Positions 10,091 through 24,797 are shown, numbered from the stretch's first letter. The stretch is DNA of 64,000 bases from Camarhynchus parvulus (GCF_901933205.1 NC_044573.1:28207493-28271492), one strand, 5' to 3'. The notes: generated from the letters alone by a model not told the origin. A program made the numbers and translations.

Positions 10091-13000
10091 GTCAAAAATG
10101 TAATTGATGTTGTATGATAACATATATGGAGATTGTATGTGAGAAAATAAAACACACTTTGGAATGCCCAGTGGAGACACATGGGTACTCAGGAATGACT
10201 TATTACATGCTACTGCTTTAATTGTAGTCTTCCTTATGAAAAAAGTTCTATATAAAAAGTTATAATTCAGGAACAGTGCAAGGGCTGCTGAAATCAGTGG
10301 AGTTGTTTTACATTGACTTTCCTTTTGCTTTGCAGCTGAAAGATGAATTAATTTTCAAAGTAAGAAGTGATTTAATCCTCTCTCCTGGCGTGAGAGTGTA
10401 CCTCTACCATTACACTTGACAACTATGTCTGGTGTTTTCTAGAAATTTTTTTAAAATAGAATTGGCCTTCCTTTTCTTCAAAGGGAGAAGGAATTTTTCC
10501 CATTGATTTAAACCAAAATCGATACCCTGCTTTGTCATTAATTTTCTTGAGATCAATAGGTCATTTCTGAATTAAAATGTTGTCATAAAAATGTAAGCCT
10601 GAATGTATATAGCAGGCCCCCATATAAGTGTAACTTCACCGAGATTTATCTTCATCTACAGCAGTAATTAATCAATTACCTGTAGCACTCGTCTCTGTCC
10701 TTGATAATCCCAGATACTGAATGTACATTACAGGGAACAAATGAGCAGAGAAGTCAAGCGCAAAGGCCACACTTTAATGTATACTTTTTCTGACTGTGCA
10801 GGTTTGGAAAAAGACAGCAATCTGTGCATCAAACATTTTTGCACTTATACATTTGTGGGAAGGATGTGTGCAGTCAATTGATATATATCTTCTCTCACAG
10901 CTGGGGTATCAAAATCAAGAAGCTACTTCTGTACTGTGCTTCATGATTCTTTCTAGAAAAATCTATCCCTCAGTCTTCTGCCACAGAAAGAGGTTGATCC
11001 TGGTCTCTGTCCCTGACTCAAAATGACATGACCATGGGATGAGTATGTTACAACCCCAAACTAAACTTCCTGTGATATCAAAGCAGAGGAGAGAGCATTT
11101 AGAAACTCAGTATCAAATTATATTTCAGTGAATCTGTGTAAAACATCCTTGGAAACACCCTTTCATTCAAATGAGAGGATATCTGATCTCTTGGGAAAGA
11201 AATCACAAGTCTTTCATGACCTGTCTTCATCCTTGTCTAGCACATGCACAAAGAAAGCTAACTCAGATTACTAGAGTCTCTACATAAAATTGTCAGTGAC
11301 AGAACAAATTATCCACTTGAAGAAACCCAAGTAGAAAAATATAAGGCTGACAAATTGGAATACGGCAACAAAAAGACTTTCAGTCAGATGTCTCAGAGTA
11401 ACAAACACAAAGCTAAGTAGAGACTGCTCCCTGAATCCATCTTACAAAAATTACGTACTTAACAGCCATTTTTTGGGACCATTGTGCTCCTTGATGGATG
11501 CAGTTGTGTGAGGAAGATTAATTTAAAAAAGACCACTGTAACTGCAGGATCCAGAAAGCAGCCTTGATCAGTCTGGAGGCACTGCTCAACTGAATGTGTC
11601 TCTGGGCTGAGATCTCTCTTCTAAACATTTGCAATTACCTTCCAAAAGCTGTGAGTCCGTGACAAGAGACATGGGAATATCATCATCTTGGCTAAAGCCT
11701 TTGTAGAGGAATTTATACAACCACACAAGGGTAGGAGAAATGAAGTGACACAGATAAAGATTCACAGGTGGAATCTGCCAGTCCAACACATTTTTCCACC
11801 GGCACTAACTTACCCATACTCTAAATTCTCTGAAATAGTAGCAGTGTGTGTGGGTGTCTGGAGGGTGCCAAAGAGGGCTAGCAGCTGGAAGGAACTATTG
11901 CAATAGTTTTTTGTCGTCCCTTGAAGGTTTGGATTTTCTTGGACCCCCTGCCTCATTTCCACTCTCAACATGCACTCTCTTTGCAATGTGTGTGTTAAAG
12001 GCCTTGGGAATTGCAAAGGTTGCCTTGTAATAAGTGCTTTTTCTGGTACTGAGCCTGCGTGTCTGGCAGCCTGTTAGCAAAATTGCAGTTTCCTTCCTGT
12101 GTGAGCATGCTGAATTAAGCCAGTGCTGCTCCTGCACTACCTCCTGCCCGGTGCCAAGCTTCCTTCTTGTACTTCAGATGCTAAAAACTGTTATCCAGGA
12201 GCTGCTTAGTAATAGGACTAGCAAAGCCTTGAATTAGTTTCCAATATGCTGAATTAAGGAGAAAGGAAAACAAAGGAACAAGTGGAATATTTGCTCAGGA
12301 TCAGTGAACAACCACTGACTCTTCCCAGGCATTTAGGTCCAGACTCCCAAAAGGATTTAGTACTAACTTCCATTAAAATCAATTTGGATTAACTCCTTTT
12401 TAAGAAATTCAGACTTTAGAAAGTAAGAACTTCACAACAAGGATCAATGCTTTCAGACACACTAAACTCGAACAAAGTTGCTGCAGGAAGTGTATTATAA
12501 ATGTAGTTATTGTTGAGGCTGTTACAGAAAATTATTTATGAAGACATTTCTGTCACTGACAGAGTGACAGGGCTCTCTCTTGATTTCTTTAATGTCTCAT
12601 TTGATTTCGTATCAATCCCAACAAAGTCAAAACACATACATCCACAGTGGATAATTTTTGAGGGATATAAAAGGAGAGTGAGAAATAGAAGGGTGGATGT
12701 AATCAAAATATTAGAAAAGTAAAATAGCTGTATATTTCAGAAGACTAAGTATCTGCAACTGCGTAACCATTAGATGTTCCTGTTGAGAACCCATAATTGT
12801 AGTGACATCGATTTTTTAGGATTCAAAAGATGTTAAACACTTGGTGTTTCCCTCATTCAGCTCTTGAAGTTTAAGAATTCCCACTGATGTTTTGGGAAAA
12901 AGGCCCTGGCAATTCCCAGAGCTGCTCTGTTGTTCATCGGCATATTAGGGCACTGAATAAAAGAAAAACAGTGAGAAAAACCATGCGTGAACATAAAAAT

Positions 13001-15239
13001 ATTGGTGAGGCTTAGACCATATTTCCATTGCTCTTAAGTTATACTAGAAATATATATATGAGTGAAAAAATATTTGTTCCACATTAAATTCAATATTACT
13101 CCCTCAACTCTGAAATCTGAAGGGTCCTTCTCACTCTTCTGTCCCCGGAGAAAGGGGACTCACATTTTCTCCTCAGTTCTGATGTACTCTGAATGCTGAG
13201 TCTAACACAAGAGCTGGGCTGGTTCTGAAAGACAGAATATCTGCTCTTCTCCTCCAGAGATAAAGCATTCACCAGATAAGAGGAGACAGCAGAATGCGTT
13301 CATCTTGTCAAACGACACTTTAACTGGAGTACAACTTCTTAACTGCTGTGTTTGTACAAATTTAGCATATAGAGTGATACTGGCAAGTACTCCTGGAAAT
13401 TTTTTGAGCTCTATCATGTACAGCATATCTTTCTCCTCCCAACATGTTCTTGTGCAATCTCTGCAGCAAGAGGCAGATCAAATTTATTTCAATGCTATAG
13501 GTTTTTAATTTGCTGCAGTGATGGCTAGGGGTGACAGAAGTCATCATCAGTCAGTTTTTGTTCCATACAAAGCAATGAGGGCACCACCCTGCAAAAGATC
13601 ACTGAATCCTTGTCAAAGAGACATTTGAAGAAAGGGAGAGGTGCAACATGGAGCTTTGGCTACTTATGCAAGTCAAATCTGCTGGAATTGCTATGACCAC
13701 ATTAACCCAGATTTGGTTTTCTTCATACAGTTTATATCCTAATCCATTTACAGTCTGCATCCTTAAAGTCATCATGATCACCTTGCAGTATTTTCTATTG
13801 CTCTCTTTACCAGCCTAGACAGCAACGCATGCAAATGAAATCTAATGGCACGATATCTCAGACAATACTTTAAAAAAGAGTCAGTGAATACATGCAACCT
13901 ATTACCACTCCATAAGCCTTTATTCCCTTGGGCAATTCTATAAATATCAGCCTATTTATTTCTCATTTAGCTCAATGTCACTGAAAGTGAATCAGACCCT
14001 TAACACTGTTTCATACATTTATTTATGCTGACCACTACACCTAACAGTCTCACTTTCACAGAAAGCCAGAGTCTTTGTTACTGCTGGAGCTCTAACATGG
14101 GGAAGGCTGAGTCAGGAGGACATTATTAGAAAGACCTGGCATCCATGCAGCTTGCTTCCTGGCAAGGATCTCATGACACCTGCAAGCCTTACGCGTCTCT
14201 GTAAAACACTGGTGGATTGTGTGGTGGACTGGCACACAGTGTTAATTAAGGTATGTGGTCTGTGTAGGCTGTTGATACAAGCCACTTTGTGTGCAATTTT
14301 TTAGGAAGAGAAAGCCAGTCAGTTGGATAAAATCAGAGCAATTAATTATCTAGTCACAAATATAAAATGTAGCCAACCCAGCAAACATACACAGCAGCTG
14401 TAAATAACACGCCAAAGAGAAAGAGGCCCCTAAATACTTAAAAGGTTGAGAACTATCAGTGTTCTGTGCAGCATGAAGGAAGGTTGCTGCTTCTTTTTGA
14501 TATCTAATAAAATGAAAAAAAAAAAAGAAGAAGAATTCTTGGCTCAGAGCTTTGCAGCCCAGATTACAACCCAAGCTATCTGTATACATGACAGAAAGTG
14601 TTTTTTCTCCCTAATGGGCTTCAGTCTTTTCTTGGCACATCCTTTAATAAGAGGAAGAGTGCTGTACTTTGACAGTTTTGGCCTGTTATGGGTTACATAG
14701 GGTAAAATGTTGCTGAAGAAATAAGATGTTATATCTAATGCACTACAGCCCTTAAAAGGGTTCAAAACGTAGGTGTTGCACAAGGGAAGGACTACAGAAC
14801 TTGACAAGAAAACTGATAGTAATGTCAGAGGCTGCAGTTTCTGAGACTGGTTTTGGTGGAGATTTGTGGAGACACAGATCTTGAATAGCCTGGGTGATAC
14901 AAGAGAAACAAGATAGAGAAATGCTTCAGCAAGACACACCAGATTTTGATCTGGTTTCAGACAAAAACTCAGTACATTCCTGTATACTACATTCAACACA
15001 GAGAGTTGTACACACTCAGAATATCAATGTCTCTGCCAATACCTGCATATATTTATAGCTACTTCTGTCATATATCCTCTGTATAAACAACCTCCCAGTT
15101 AATATCCTATTTTCTTGCAATATCCCTTAAAAAAAGAAGAAATATAATGGAAATCTGTTAGTTTACATTTATTCACACATACAGAATTTCCCATGCCTTA
15201 AACTCATTAATGCAAAAGATACGAGCACTCATTCTTTTC
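10091..15239. other. Long noncoding stretch without recognised genes
   Basis: About 5 kb with no recognised gene or repeat family. The longest open frame is 151 codons on the minus strand (14544-14999). It has no family resemblance and is not called. An A-rich patch lies at 14515-14538. Confidence 0.5.
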
Positions 15240-15260
15240 TGATCCTTTATTAAAGGATCA
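15240..15260. repeat. Short perfect palindrome
   Basis: Two perfectly complementary 10-base arms ('tgatccttta' and 'taaaggatca') are separated by a single T. It could be a symmetrical protein-binding site or chance. Confidence 0.6.
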
Positions 15261-17195
15261 AAATTCTTGCAGTATTTTGCTTCTTTGCATTACAAAATGT
15301 TGGCATGACAGGAGGTTTCATTTCTTGAAGACAATTTGAAGAGAAAAGATGCTGCCTCTGCAAGCAAATGAACATTATTTGTTCAGTGGCTCCTCAAAAG
15401 AAAACAAAAATGAAAGAGGTGGACCAGGTCTGCTGGTTTAAGGATTGTTCCAGTTCAAGACCCATTTTCCTCAGTAGCTCACGTGGTGCTTCTGCAGGTC
15501 TTTCCCTATCATCTGCCTCTCTCCTGGAAAAATTATGAGACACTTTGGCTATGGCTGAGATCTCAGGGAAGTGAGTCACATTACAGTTAGCTCATTTATT
15601 CAGAACAGTATCATAGTCTTTTGTTCAGCTTTAATAAAATGCAATTATTACACTGTCTCTCGTTGTGATTAATTCAGACAATGTTTACAGACAAGACATT
15701 CTGCAGATATCTGCTGGTATTGCTGGTATTGCTGCCCAATGAATTTAACCATGGCCTTCTGCCACTTGTAATTACAGATCCATATCTTCTCTCTCTCTGT
15801 CTCTCTCTCCTCTTCCCATCTAGTTTCTCTGTATAAGCCCAAACAGATTTCTGCTGTGATCCCTAATGGAGTGGTGGTGTCTGTACTTGCAGAAAAATTG
15901 TCTCCAGTGTGAGTTCAGCTGTGCTATGAACTGAATTCAAGAAGCTTATTTGCAGTGAATAGCAATTACAGCATTATTGAGTCTATGAATGTGTGAACAA
16001 TGAAACACTTTATACTACAAGATGACATTTCTTCTATTATATGCAGTTTAAGTATAACCCTTTATATAGCTCTGTCTCCTGTAACACACTGAGACTACTG
16101 ATGGTGATAACTGCTCACAACAGATTATTTTCCATGGACTCATTAGGATAGAGGCAGAGAATAGAGGTAAAGAACAAACTGAGTAAAAACTTCCTCCAAA
16201 AAGCTGGTCAGAAAACCTCTCACTCTGAAAGAGATTTAATGCAAGTGTTGTTAGTCGAAATTATGTGGCTATGAGAAGTTAGACAAGAATGTTAAATGGT
16301 GTATTGTTGCCTTTAAATGCAACAATTTGTAACTAAAAAAATGTATTGGAAAGGGATCCATGTGCTACAGTGGGCTGTGTACTAGGTATCCCTAAATGCT
16401 CTACTTCCCTCACTTGCTCTTCCATTTCTCAATAGCGTGTAGAATCCCATGCCCAGGCCTGACACAGCTGTCTTTTTTTTTCAGGTGAGCAGACTCATAT
16501 TAGGGAAAAAAAAAAAAAGCAGATTTCAACACCAGCAAGTTCTACTACTTTCAAATATTCCATTGATGCAGAACAAAAGAAAATAGCCTTGCCATTTCAT
16601 CACAATGAGCCAGTTTTCCAGTATTCTCCAGACTTGTACCTCAAAGTATGAGACTGAGAGTCCTTGTCAGTTCCCGGCTTTTAGTACTCTTTAGAGTGAT
16701 GTGCAAAAGAAGGGTGATTGAGCTCTGAAACGTCAGGCAGAAGCCAACTACCATGAAAAAAAACAACATTCATGCTGCCAAGACACTTATCCTTGAACAT
16801 TTAAAATCAATTAAAATCAACTATTCAAGACAGTGCTGTTGAAATTCAGGTAGTATCCTAATATAGCTTTACAGCCTTTGGCTGAAACTGGCTGACACAC
16901 AGCAGCATATTCAAACCTGGGAAAAGGACATTTTCTCTAGTCTTAATCAGCTATCTAGCCGTGCTCTTGCTAACACTGAAGACATTATGCTCATTAATGG
17001 GATTTTGACAGTATTTTTAATCTTTGTCTCATCAGGGTTTTTTGCTCCTGTGTTTAAGGTTATTTTCCTTTATTTTATTTGGTCTTAGATTCCACAACTA
17101 TTTCTTTTCTTACAGTGTGTTGTTTTGCTTTTGACATTCTGGCATTTCTTTTCTGAAATGTTATCACAGTCATCTCATGGGAATTGTGTTTCAGG
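15261..17195. other. Unassigned noncoding stretch
   Basis: No gene recognised. It holds a pyrimidine tract rich in CT repeats (about 15786-15817), a short 'tgctggtat' duplication near 15713, and an A13 run at 16506-16518. The AT-rich sequence at 15610-15680 looks well preserved but cannot be judged without alignments. Confidence 0.45.
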
Positions 17196-17235
17196 TCCCA
17201 TCCCATCCCATCCCATCCCATCCCATCCCATCCCA
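17196..17235. repeat. (TCCCA)8 pentanucleotide microsatellite
   Basis: Eight perfect tandem copies of TCCCA (GGGAT-type units on the minus strand). The purity suggests recent expansion. The minus strand carries eight regularly spaced GGG runs and could fold into G-quadruplexes. Confidence 0.95.
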
Positions 17236-19089
17236 ACCTCTAGTCTGTGTTGTCTCTTTAACAAGCACCTCCAACCATCAGCTGAGAACTCATTTTTCTT
17301 GTGAGGAGGAAAGGCACATAATTGTACAGGATCAGAGGACCGTTTTGTGAATAGTGGACAAATTCAGAGACTAGTAGACTCTTCCTGCTATCTGAATCCT
17401 ATTTATCTCTAAAGGCTGAGAAAATAAAATTGATCTGCTTTTGCCATGTTTTTTCTTTTTTCTTTTTTGCTTCCTTAAATGTGTGATATCATGTAACTGC
17501 AACATATGAAGTTTGGAACCACTGTGTACTTCCTCTGCCTCCCTCCCTGACACAGAGATGTAATTTTGCAACAGCAGGTTGGGAATAAGGGGAGAAACAA
17601 GCAACTTAGGAAGAGGAATTTGGATCAAATGCAAATGTACCTAGAAATATTAATTTTCATATATGGCTGTTATATTTGAATTTAAGAGAAAACCCCAGAA
17701 ACTAAGCCAGCAATATTCCTGCAAATTAAATTTGCTCAAGGACTCCTTTGAGCATCAATTACTTTCAGCATTACTATTATCATTCCTTTTCCTTTTAAAC
17801 AAGCTGAGATTATTTTCCTAGAACGGTGTCTTGTCCTGTGGCCATCTAGAGTAGGAGATACAGCCCAGTACAGCCTGAAATGTGGTTTATAACCTCACTC
17901 TCCTTGTAACTCAGGGCGAGGACAAACCTGATCCACTGTAATTTTTTTTATTATTATTTTTGGCCATCTCAAGAAAGCAATTTCTATTCAGCCTGCAACC
18001 TAGAGTCAAGCACAAGTAAACATGATGGTTGTGGAGTTTTATTTCACAGTTAAGCCTTTATTACCAAAGGCACAAGTCTGAATGCATCACATGTATTAAA
18101 GCACAAGCCAATTCCTGATGCTGGTGAGCACTGTGAGCTTGCACTTCTAGTTTCTCATTTCCAGAGGAACTGCCATGCAACCCTCAGCAGCTTCAGTTCA
18201 CAGTACCTCAGTTTCCCCAGCTGTGAAATGATGACAAGGATCAGGTGTTGCCAGCTGAGGGACAGATTCTGACCCCTTTACCCAGACCCGAGTGCTGGGA
18301 TCGATTTCAGCCTGAGGAAAGGGCAGCAGCCTCTTGCCATTAGTGCTTATAAAGCAGCCAGGCTCTTGGCTGATGATTTAGATTAGATTTCAATGCTGAG
18401 ATATTACTATGAAGGGCTCTTCAACACGGTTAAAATAGATTAGATAAAGAAAGTGTTTTGAGAGGTTTGGGTAAGCAAGATGCAGAGAATCCTGATGATG
18501 GTGGGAAGAGCAGTTCTAAGGGCGAATAATAAACTGGAAGAGAGTCCTTACTGGAACCAGACAGCAAGTATTGTGTTTGTGTGGTTTTTATTCCTTTGAT
18601 GCTTGAAGTGGAAATAAAAATAAAAGGGAAAGCCATAGTCCTGGTAAAATAAAAACATAGTATGGGTGTTTTTCTTAAACTCAATGTGATGTTACAAAAA
18701 AATTATGCCCTTGTCCCCCCCTTTTGGAGCTATTTAGCCTTTTTATTTAATCTTTCATTCTTATACCATTCTGTTATTTTTTAAAATAACCCTTTGGAAT
18801 GAAAAGTTGAGAATTTTCACATATTCTAAAAAGAAATATTTTGGCATTTTTAAAATTGCTGGCATCCAAATGGAACTTTTTTATGAATTTTTTTTTTTTT
18901 TAGTCTTAATTGGATTCATGCTTAACTTACTATTTTATTCTTTGCAGAAAAAGAAAAAATTCTTCTGTCTGGTCAAAGTTCTATTCTTTCCTGTGCAAAG
19001 TGTGTGTGAGAAAAGACACTTGGTGTTGAATACATGGGGTTTTTTCACTCAACAAAATACTAGAAAGTCCTTCAGGGCCTAGATCTCTA
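17236..19089. other. Unassigned noncoding stretch
   Basis: No gene or repeat family is recognised. There is a 'gttatttt/aaaataac' near-palindrome at 18772-18790 and a T14 run near 18888-18901. Confidence 0.5.
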
Positions 19090-19148
19090 AAGAAAAATTG
19101 ATTGCTGCTTAAGAAATTGACTGCTGCCTAAGAAATTGACTGCTACTA
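19090..19148. repeat. Short tandem repeat, three units of 18-21 bp
   Basis: Three consecutive imperfect copies of a unit like 'aagaaattgactgctgcct' start at 19090, 19111 and 19130. The first unit has two extra As and one T for C. The third is slightly shorter. It is a small minisatellite of local origin. Confidence 0.85.
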
Positions 19149-21393
19149 AGCATTTTGTAGCATGTCTTAAGTGTCCAAGAAGCATAAAAGCAAAGGTATT
19201 TGACTTTGCAGCCCCTGGGGAAGGCAGTGGCCCCTCTTACCATCAGCTGCTGCTCAGCTGCATGCCCGCTTCATCCTTCATTCATTTTCTTAAAAATTCA
19301 GTGTGAATGCTTCATCTTCAATTGATCAAAACCTCACAATGGTAGGCTAAGGATTTCACACAGGCAAATGATTATGTTGTATGGTGGGTGGGAGATTGAT
19401 GGCTGTTCAAAGGCCACTAAGATCATGCAAACCTCAATATTTTTCCAAATCCATCACAAAATATCCCCTTGAAAGCTCTCTGCTATTCAGGGACTGATTT
19501 TTCTTGATTTCAAGGAGAGGTGAACAAAGTTTGCAGGAATTGCAAGAATAGGCAAGCATGGAGCTGATGGAGATAAATTGCTCATGATGGAATGGGCATT
19601 GAAAGACCTAATCCCATGATGGCAGAGGTTTAAAAAGGAATAAGGGCAGTTTGCAAAGTAGGGACAAACTTGGAATAGGAGTGCAGAACAGAATGTGTTC
19701 CAGAGCTCTGCAGCACCTACCAGATCTCTTGCCAGGCAATGGTTTGGGAATTATCACAAGACTGGCAGGGAAGAAGGTCCAGGTCTCCTCAGATGCCTGT
19801 GCCCTGCCCAGGACTCTCAGTGGGAGGAAAACCCTTTCTAGCAGACGGATCTTATGAGCCACAGACACACATCCCCAAAAAAATCAATTTCTGGCAGTGG
19901 AGCTCAACAATCCCTCTCTGTCTTACCCACACACACCATTACACCATTCTCCCAGAATGATCACTACCAAATGGAGTTGGAGGGGAGAAAAGAGAGGCCA
20001 TTTAAATGATGTGTATTAAAAATTACTATTTTGCTCTGCATCTGGAGGCATGGCACAAACCCTTCTTCTTCCCTCAGCCACCTCCCTGAGGATAAACAGT
20101 GCTAGCTCCAATTCTCAAGTCCAGAAGAAGACACAGATCAGAGTGCAGTGACTTTGTTCAAGCTATGCTCTGAGGATCACACTGGCCTCTGGAAAAAAAT
20201 CTAATTTGCAAAATTTCTCCTCAGATTATCTCATTTTTCATTTTGTCCACAGGAAAAAGAAGTATAATGAAAGGCTTCAATTAAATTAAACAAGCAGAGA
20301 ATTAAACTTCAAATATTTATTTTACTGTCTTCACATTGAAGAGAACAGGAATGATGAAAAACAAGTGTTATTTTTAAAATTATTTTACATTGACATTTAT
20401 CAGAAATATTTTAACATGAAATATACATTTACTTCAGAAATGTCGCTTGACTAAAGCAAATTTTGAAAAAATAAATAAACAGGAAGTTCTGCACAAAATT
20501 TATTTTTGCCCCAGTAAAAAAGTGTTTCCAGTCTCCAATCTAATTGGCTCTTTTCATTGAATAGTAGGTTTGCAAACCCAATCCTAAAATCTACTTGGAT
20601 CCTAAAAGGGGGGATCAAGAGTCCCCAGTTTGTCTGTGGCATTGCGATTGCCGTTCATTTTCCACAAAAGCCACTCCAATACTATAATGATGGGTGCAAA
20701 ACCTAACACATTTGGACTCACAATGGGTAATAAATACCTGCAGTGCTCATGCCAATCCTTTGAAATGCTCCTGTTTGTTTTGTCCTTCATATCCATGATT
20801 TGCCCTGGTCTTCCACAAAACCACTTCCTTCCCCCCTAAGGTCCTGATTCTATGTCCTGAGTCCAGGGCTTATCCTCGCTCTCCATGATGTTGTTTGTGA
20901 GAAGGAGGTGAGAAATTATCTCAGCGCTATAAAAGGGAAAATGATGGCACAAACATATGTCATCCTGCTTTCTCTGTGCAGTCTATTCAAATTTCAATCA
21001 GTTCAGTGTACTGCTGGCAGTAGATGAAAACTGCGTAAAGAGACTCAAAACATCCTGTTTTGGCTTTTTTTTTTTTGCCACATAAGCTGATCAAAAAAAC
21101 CCCGAGGGTTAATACATAAAAACATCTACATGATGTCTGGCTGTGTAACAACTGCAGGTAGTAGAATTAGTTTAGGCAGACTGGGTGTTGGCCAGAATGT
21201 CAAAGGATGCATTTTAAGCGCTGAGCAATTCCATTTCATTAAGTAGCTCATTGATATCCCGTGCCCACTGTGGCTGAGTACCTGCGATGGTTCATTAGTT
21301 TTTATCAACAGCCATTATGAAATCATTGCTCTGCTTTTGCAGGGACGTCACTGCTGACCCAGGGAAAAACAATAAGGGATCAGAGGAGCGATG
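19149..21393. other. Unassigned noncoding stretch
   Basis: No gene or repeat family is recognised. Short frames overlap on both strands at 19608-19960 and 20451-20839 and are not called. Confidence 0.5.
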
Positions 21394-21430
21394 GTGTGTG
21401 CGTGTGTGTGGGTGTGTGGGTGTGTGTGTG
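21394..21430. repeat. Imperfect GT-rich microsatellite
   Basis: GT repeats are interrupted by one C and by two GGG steps. The interruptions suggest an ageing microsatellite. A 137-codon minus-strand frame across it (21295-21708) is a by-product of the repeat. Confidence 0.85.
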
Positions 21431-24400
21431 CATGTCCTGCAGGCACTGCCTGGGAGCTGAGGAGGGAACAAGCAGGGCTGAGGCTGCTGAGGGTGAGCAG
21501 ACACCTCTGTTGGGTCAGGTGTCGAAAGACAGGTGAGGACACCCAAGGGCTGAGGGAGGGGATGATAGATGGCTTGTTTGTTTGCTGGTCTGAGCATGTG
21601 AAAAGGTGTCACTCTGCACCTTTGTGTGTGTCTCAGCTGCCTTGTTCTGGGCACCAGGTATGAGCTGCAGTGACCCACCTCGCTCTCTGTTCTACCAAAG
21701 CACTTCACTGCTCCAAAGCCTTCAAGAACACTTCTTATCCAAGCCTCATGAGAGACCTTAATTTTGCCTTGTCAGGTGTTTCAGAGCCCTATTCCAGTTA
21801 TTAAAAGCACAGTTCTTACTACCTGCATTTACATGTAACTTCAAGTGAGAATTACATGGTTTGTATTATATTCACAACACACATGCTTAGCCAAACAAAT
21901 GTAAGAAGATTGTTCTTATACTTAAATCTTTTTTTGTGAAAAAAGAATGGTTTAAAGATTAACCTATTGAAAATTCTTCAGCTATTAGTATTTTTCAACC
22001 ATGAAACTTTAATCCCTCCTATAACACAAACCAGTGTTTGAAAGTACAGCTACTGTGCTATCCTTGCCAACCCAAGATGTGATTTTACCTAGGTCCTGAG
22101 ACACAAATGCTAGGAAAAGGCTGACTGATAAACCTAGAGCCCCCTGAACCCCTTCACACCAGATGTACATGCAACATAGTAGTCTGTCACTCAGAATAAA
22201 AATTAACTTTCCAGATTTTGACACCAACCCTTTTTCTACAGCCTCACATTGATTTATTCCTGGTTGAGAGGATGATCTGGCAAAATTTTTTTATAATTAT
22301 CATGAAAAAAAAGAAAGAAAACTCAAAAACTGGCAGATATGCGGACCCACTTTGGCCCCCAGCAGTTAGATTCTAAATTTGCAGAATTATTTTAAATCTT
22401 ATTTAAGTCAGACACACTTTTTTATTTTTTATTATTTTGATTGGTACCTTTGGCTAGAAAGGTACATGTCTTTGCTGAAACATTTTGAAAAATGTGATAT
22501 GAAGCATTTCAGATGTGGAGAGGTGGGTGATGGCAGTTTTGGCAATGATGATAATAGAATAATTTGATTTTTTTTCCCTTCAAAATTAGTATTTAAAATA
22601 AAATTCATAAACTGAAATCTGGCTCTGTTTTGTCATTTCAGGAAGGTCAGAAAAAAAAATTCTTGAGAACCTTGCACTATCTTCACAAAACTTAAGATAT
22701 TTTTTCAAAGAGAAAAAAAATTATTATATTTTACATAGAGTTGAACATCTAGATCCTAAACAATTCTACTTTATGTAGTGATCTGCAAAGAAAAACATAG
22801 GTGGAGACAAAAATGATTCAGCCTTTATATATGTTAGGATAAAATTCAAGTTACACAATTTGCCATGAGATAAGGAGTAAAAGAAAAAGTAATCACAGCA
22901 TCCAGCAAAACAAGAGCAGAACAAACACACAGCAGGAGGAAATAGAGAAACTTGCTTGTTAAGTTACACCTGTGGTATTTATTTTACTGAAATGCTGAAG
23001 AAAACTATAAAACATACTGGACCCTGTAATATCTGTTAAAAAATGCCTCATTGAGCAGAGTGGTTTTTGAGCCTTGGAAGTAAGTTCTGATTGGAGGCAA
23101 TTCAATATGTTCATTGCAATATGGAAGCAGCATTCCAGGGACAATACAGGCTTTTGTCCCTAATGGAAAATCTAATTTAGTGTCCATCTTTAGGTAGTGC
23201 AGCTGGGGATAATTACACATTTCTGTCACACACTCTAAATGCTCCATGCTCTGTGGGAGGGAAGGGGCACCAACACAGTTGCCTGACCACTGTAATGGAA
23301 TATTAAAATCCAGAGAGAAACAGCTGATGATTCCTGACTTTAAAAGTGAACTGTGGGCTCAATTTTGTCCCCTTACACCTTCTGCTTTGCAGCTTCTGCT
23401 GACCCTCCACCACTGTCTGCACTTCCTTGGTGGAACTTCTTGAGCACCCAGCACTCAGAGCCCTGCCTGGTTCCAAGTACAGAGTCCTCAGCAAATCAAT
23501 GACCTTCCCAACACAAAATATGCCTCAGTGCTCCACCTCCACCTTTTGCAGAACTTTGCAAAGAGCTTTGTGTTTTCACACTCTTGGTAAATAATATATG
23601 AATGTATATATTTACCACTCAGAGTGTTTAACTTGATGTGTTTGTTTTATGTATAATGAGACACATCTAATGTGTTTAAGTTTATGGCTAAGCACCTTGA
23701 ATTGGTCATTAAAATGCCCACTTTTTTCTGCAATGATTTATTAAATGGCTCAGGGAAATGGCCTTGTTTAATCCATTTTTCTCCTGTATGGTAATAAAAT
23801 CATAGCACAGAAATGTCAAAATACATGCAGGTATATTAAAACCCAAACATAAAACAACATAAAGTTGTCATGTATGTATGCCTGAACATAAGCACAGAAG
23901 ACTCAGTCACGTTGCTGAAAATCACCAATATACTTAAAAAAAATGTCCCAAGTCCCTTAAATAACACCTTGGGGCATAATTGAGCTTAAGCCTTGGTGCA
24001 TTTGATGTATTTTTCTTTACATTTTTTCCAGTTGTTCAGGAAAAGTCTTTCTCGATGCTCATCACCCACACAGAAGTTCTGAAAAACCTTTAATGACCAG
24101 CACCAGGGCAAGCATTTCCTATCAGTGTAAAACTTCAGCAGCTTCCTCCATTTCTCCCCCCTTTAATTTTCCAGGCCATTGTATTATCACTGTGCAGCAA
24201 CTTCAGTATCCTAATATCATGATCTTTTCCTAGAGATTGTTGTCAAAATAGTTTTCTAAAAGAGAGAAAGAAACAGGTAAGCTAAATATTGCAGATGGGC
24301 TGAATAGCAGTACCATTTTCATTTATAAAGTACATAAAATCAAATTGCCTTAGGTAAAAAAGAAGGCAAGACTGGCATTATTATATCAGGCTGAAATACC

Positions 24401-24797
24401 TGCTCTTTAGTAAACTTCAGGGTTTACTAAGGAGGAATTACCAGTGCTCAAGTCACACTTATGTCCCCATCCAATATACTTAGGACCTGTAATTGTACCT
24501 ACCCATAAATATAATTTTATGCATTGTCTGGTCTTCTGGCTCAATAAGACTGCACATTTTTGACGGCAGAACAAGTGTTAAGGGGTTTTTTTGCAACTGC
24601 TGCCAGTGGTAGAATTAACACCACAGAGCTGGTTAGCTATTGATAGCAGCAAGCAGATGAGCTTTCAGTAGCTGCTGTGGCTATAGATGTGTCATTACAG
24701 AGTGAAAAGGTTTATTATGAAAAGCTTCCACCAGCACAGCTCCAGATGAGGCCTTCCTTTACATCTGGGGAACAACCAGAGCATATCTCAATTCTCT
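21431..24797. other. Unassigned noncoding stretch
   Basis: About 3.4 kb without a recognised gene. It contains a small imperfect hairpin at 23585-23617 ('tggtaaat' against 'atttacca', with AT-rich inner arms). Nothing else stands out. Confidence 0.5.

Noticed and set aside
14544..14999. 151-codon minus-strand frame
   Set aside because: Composition is not protein-like, there is no domain, and the length is within chance expectation.
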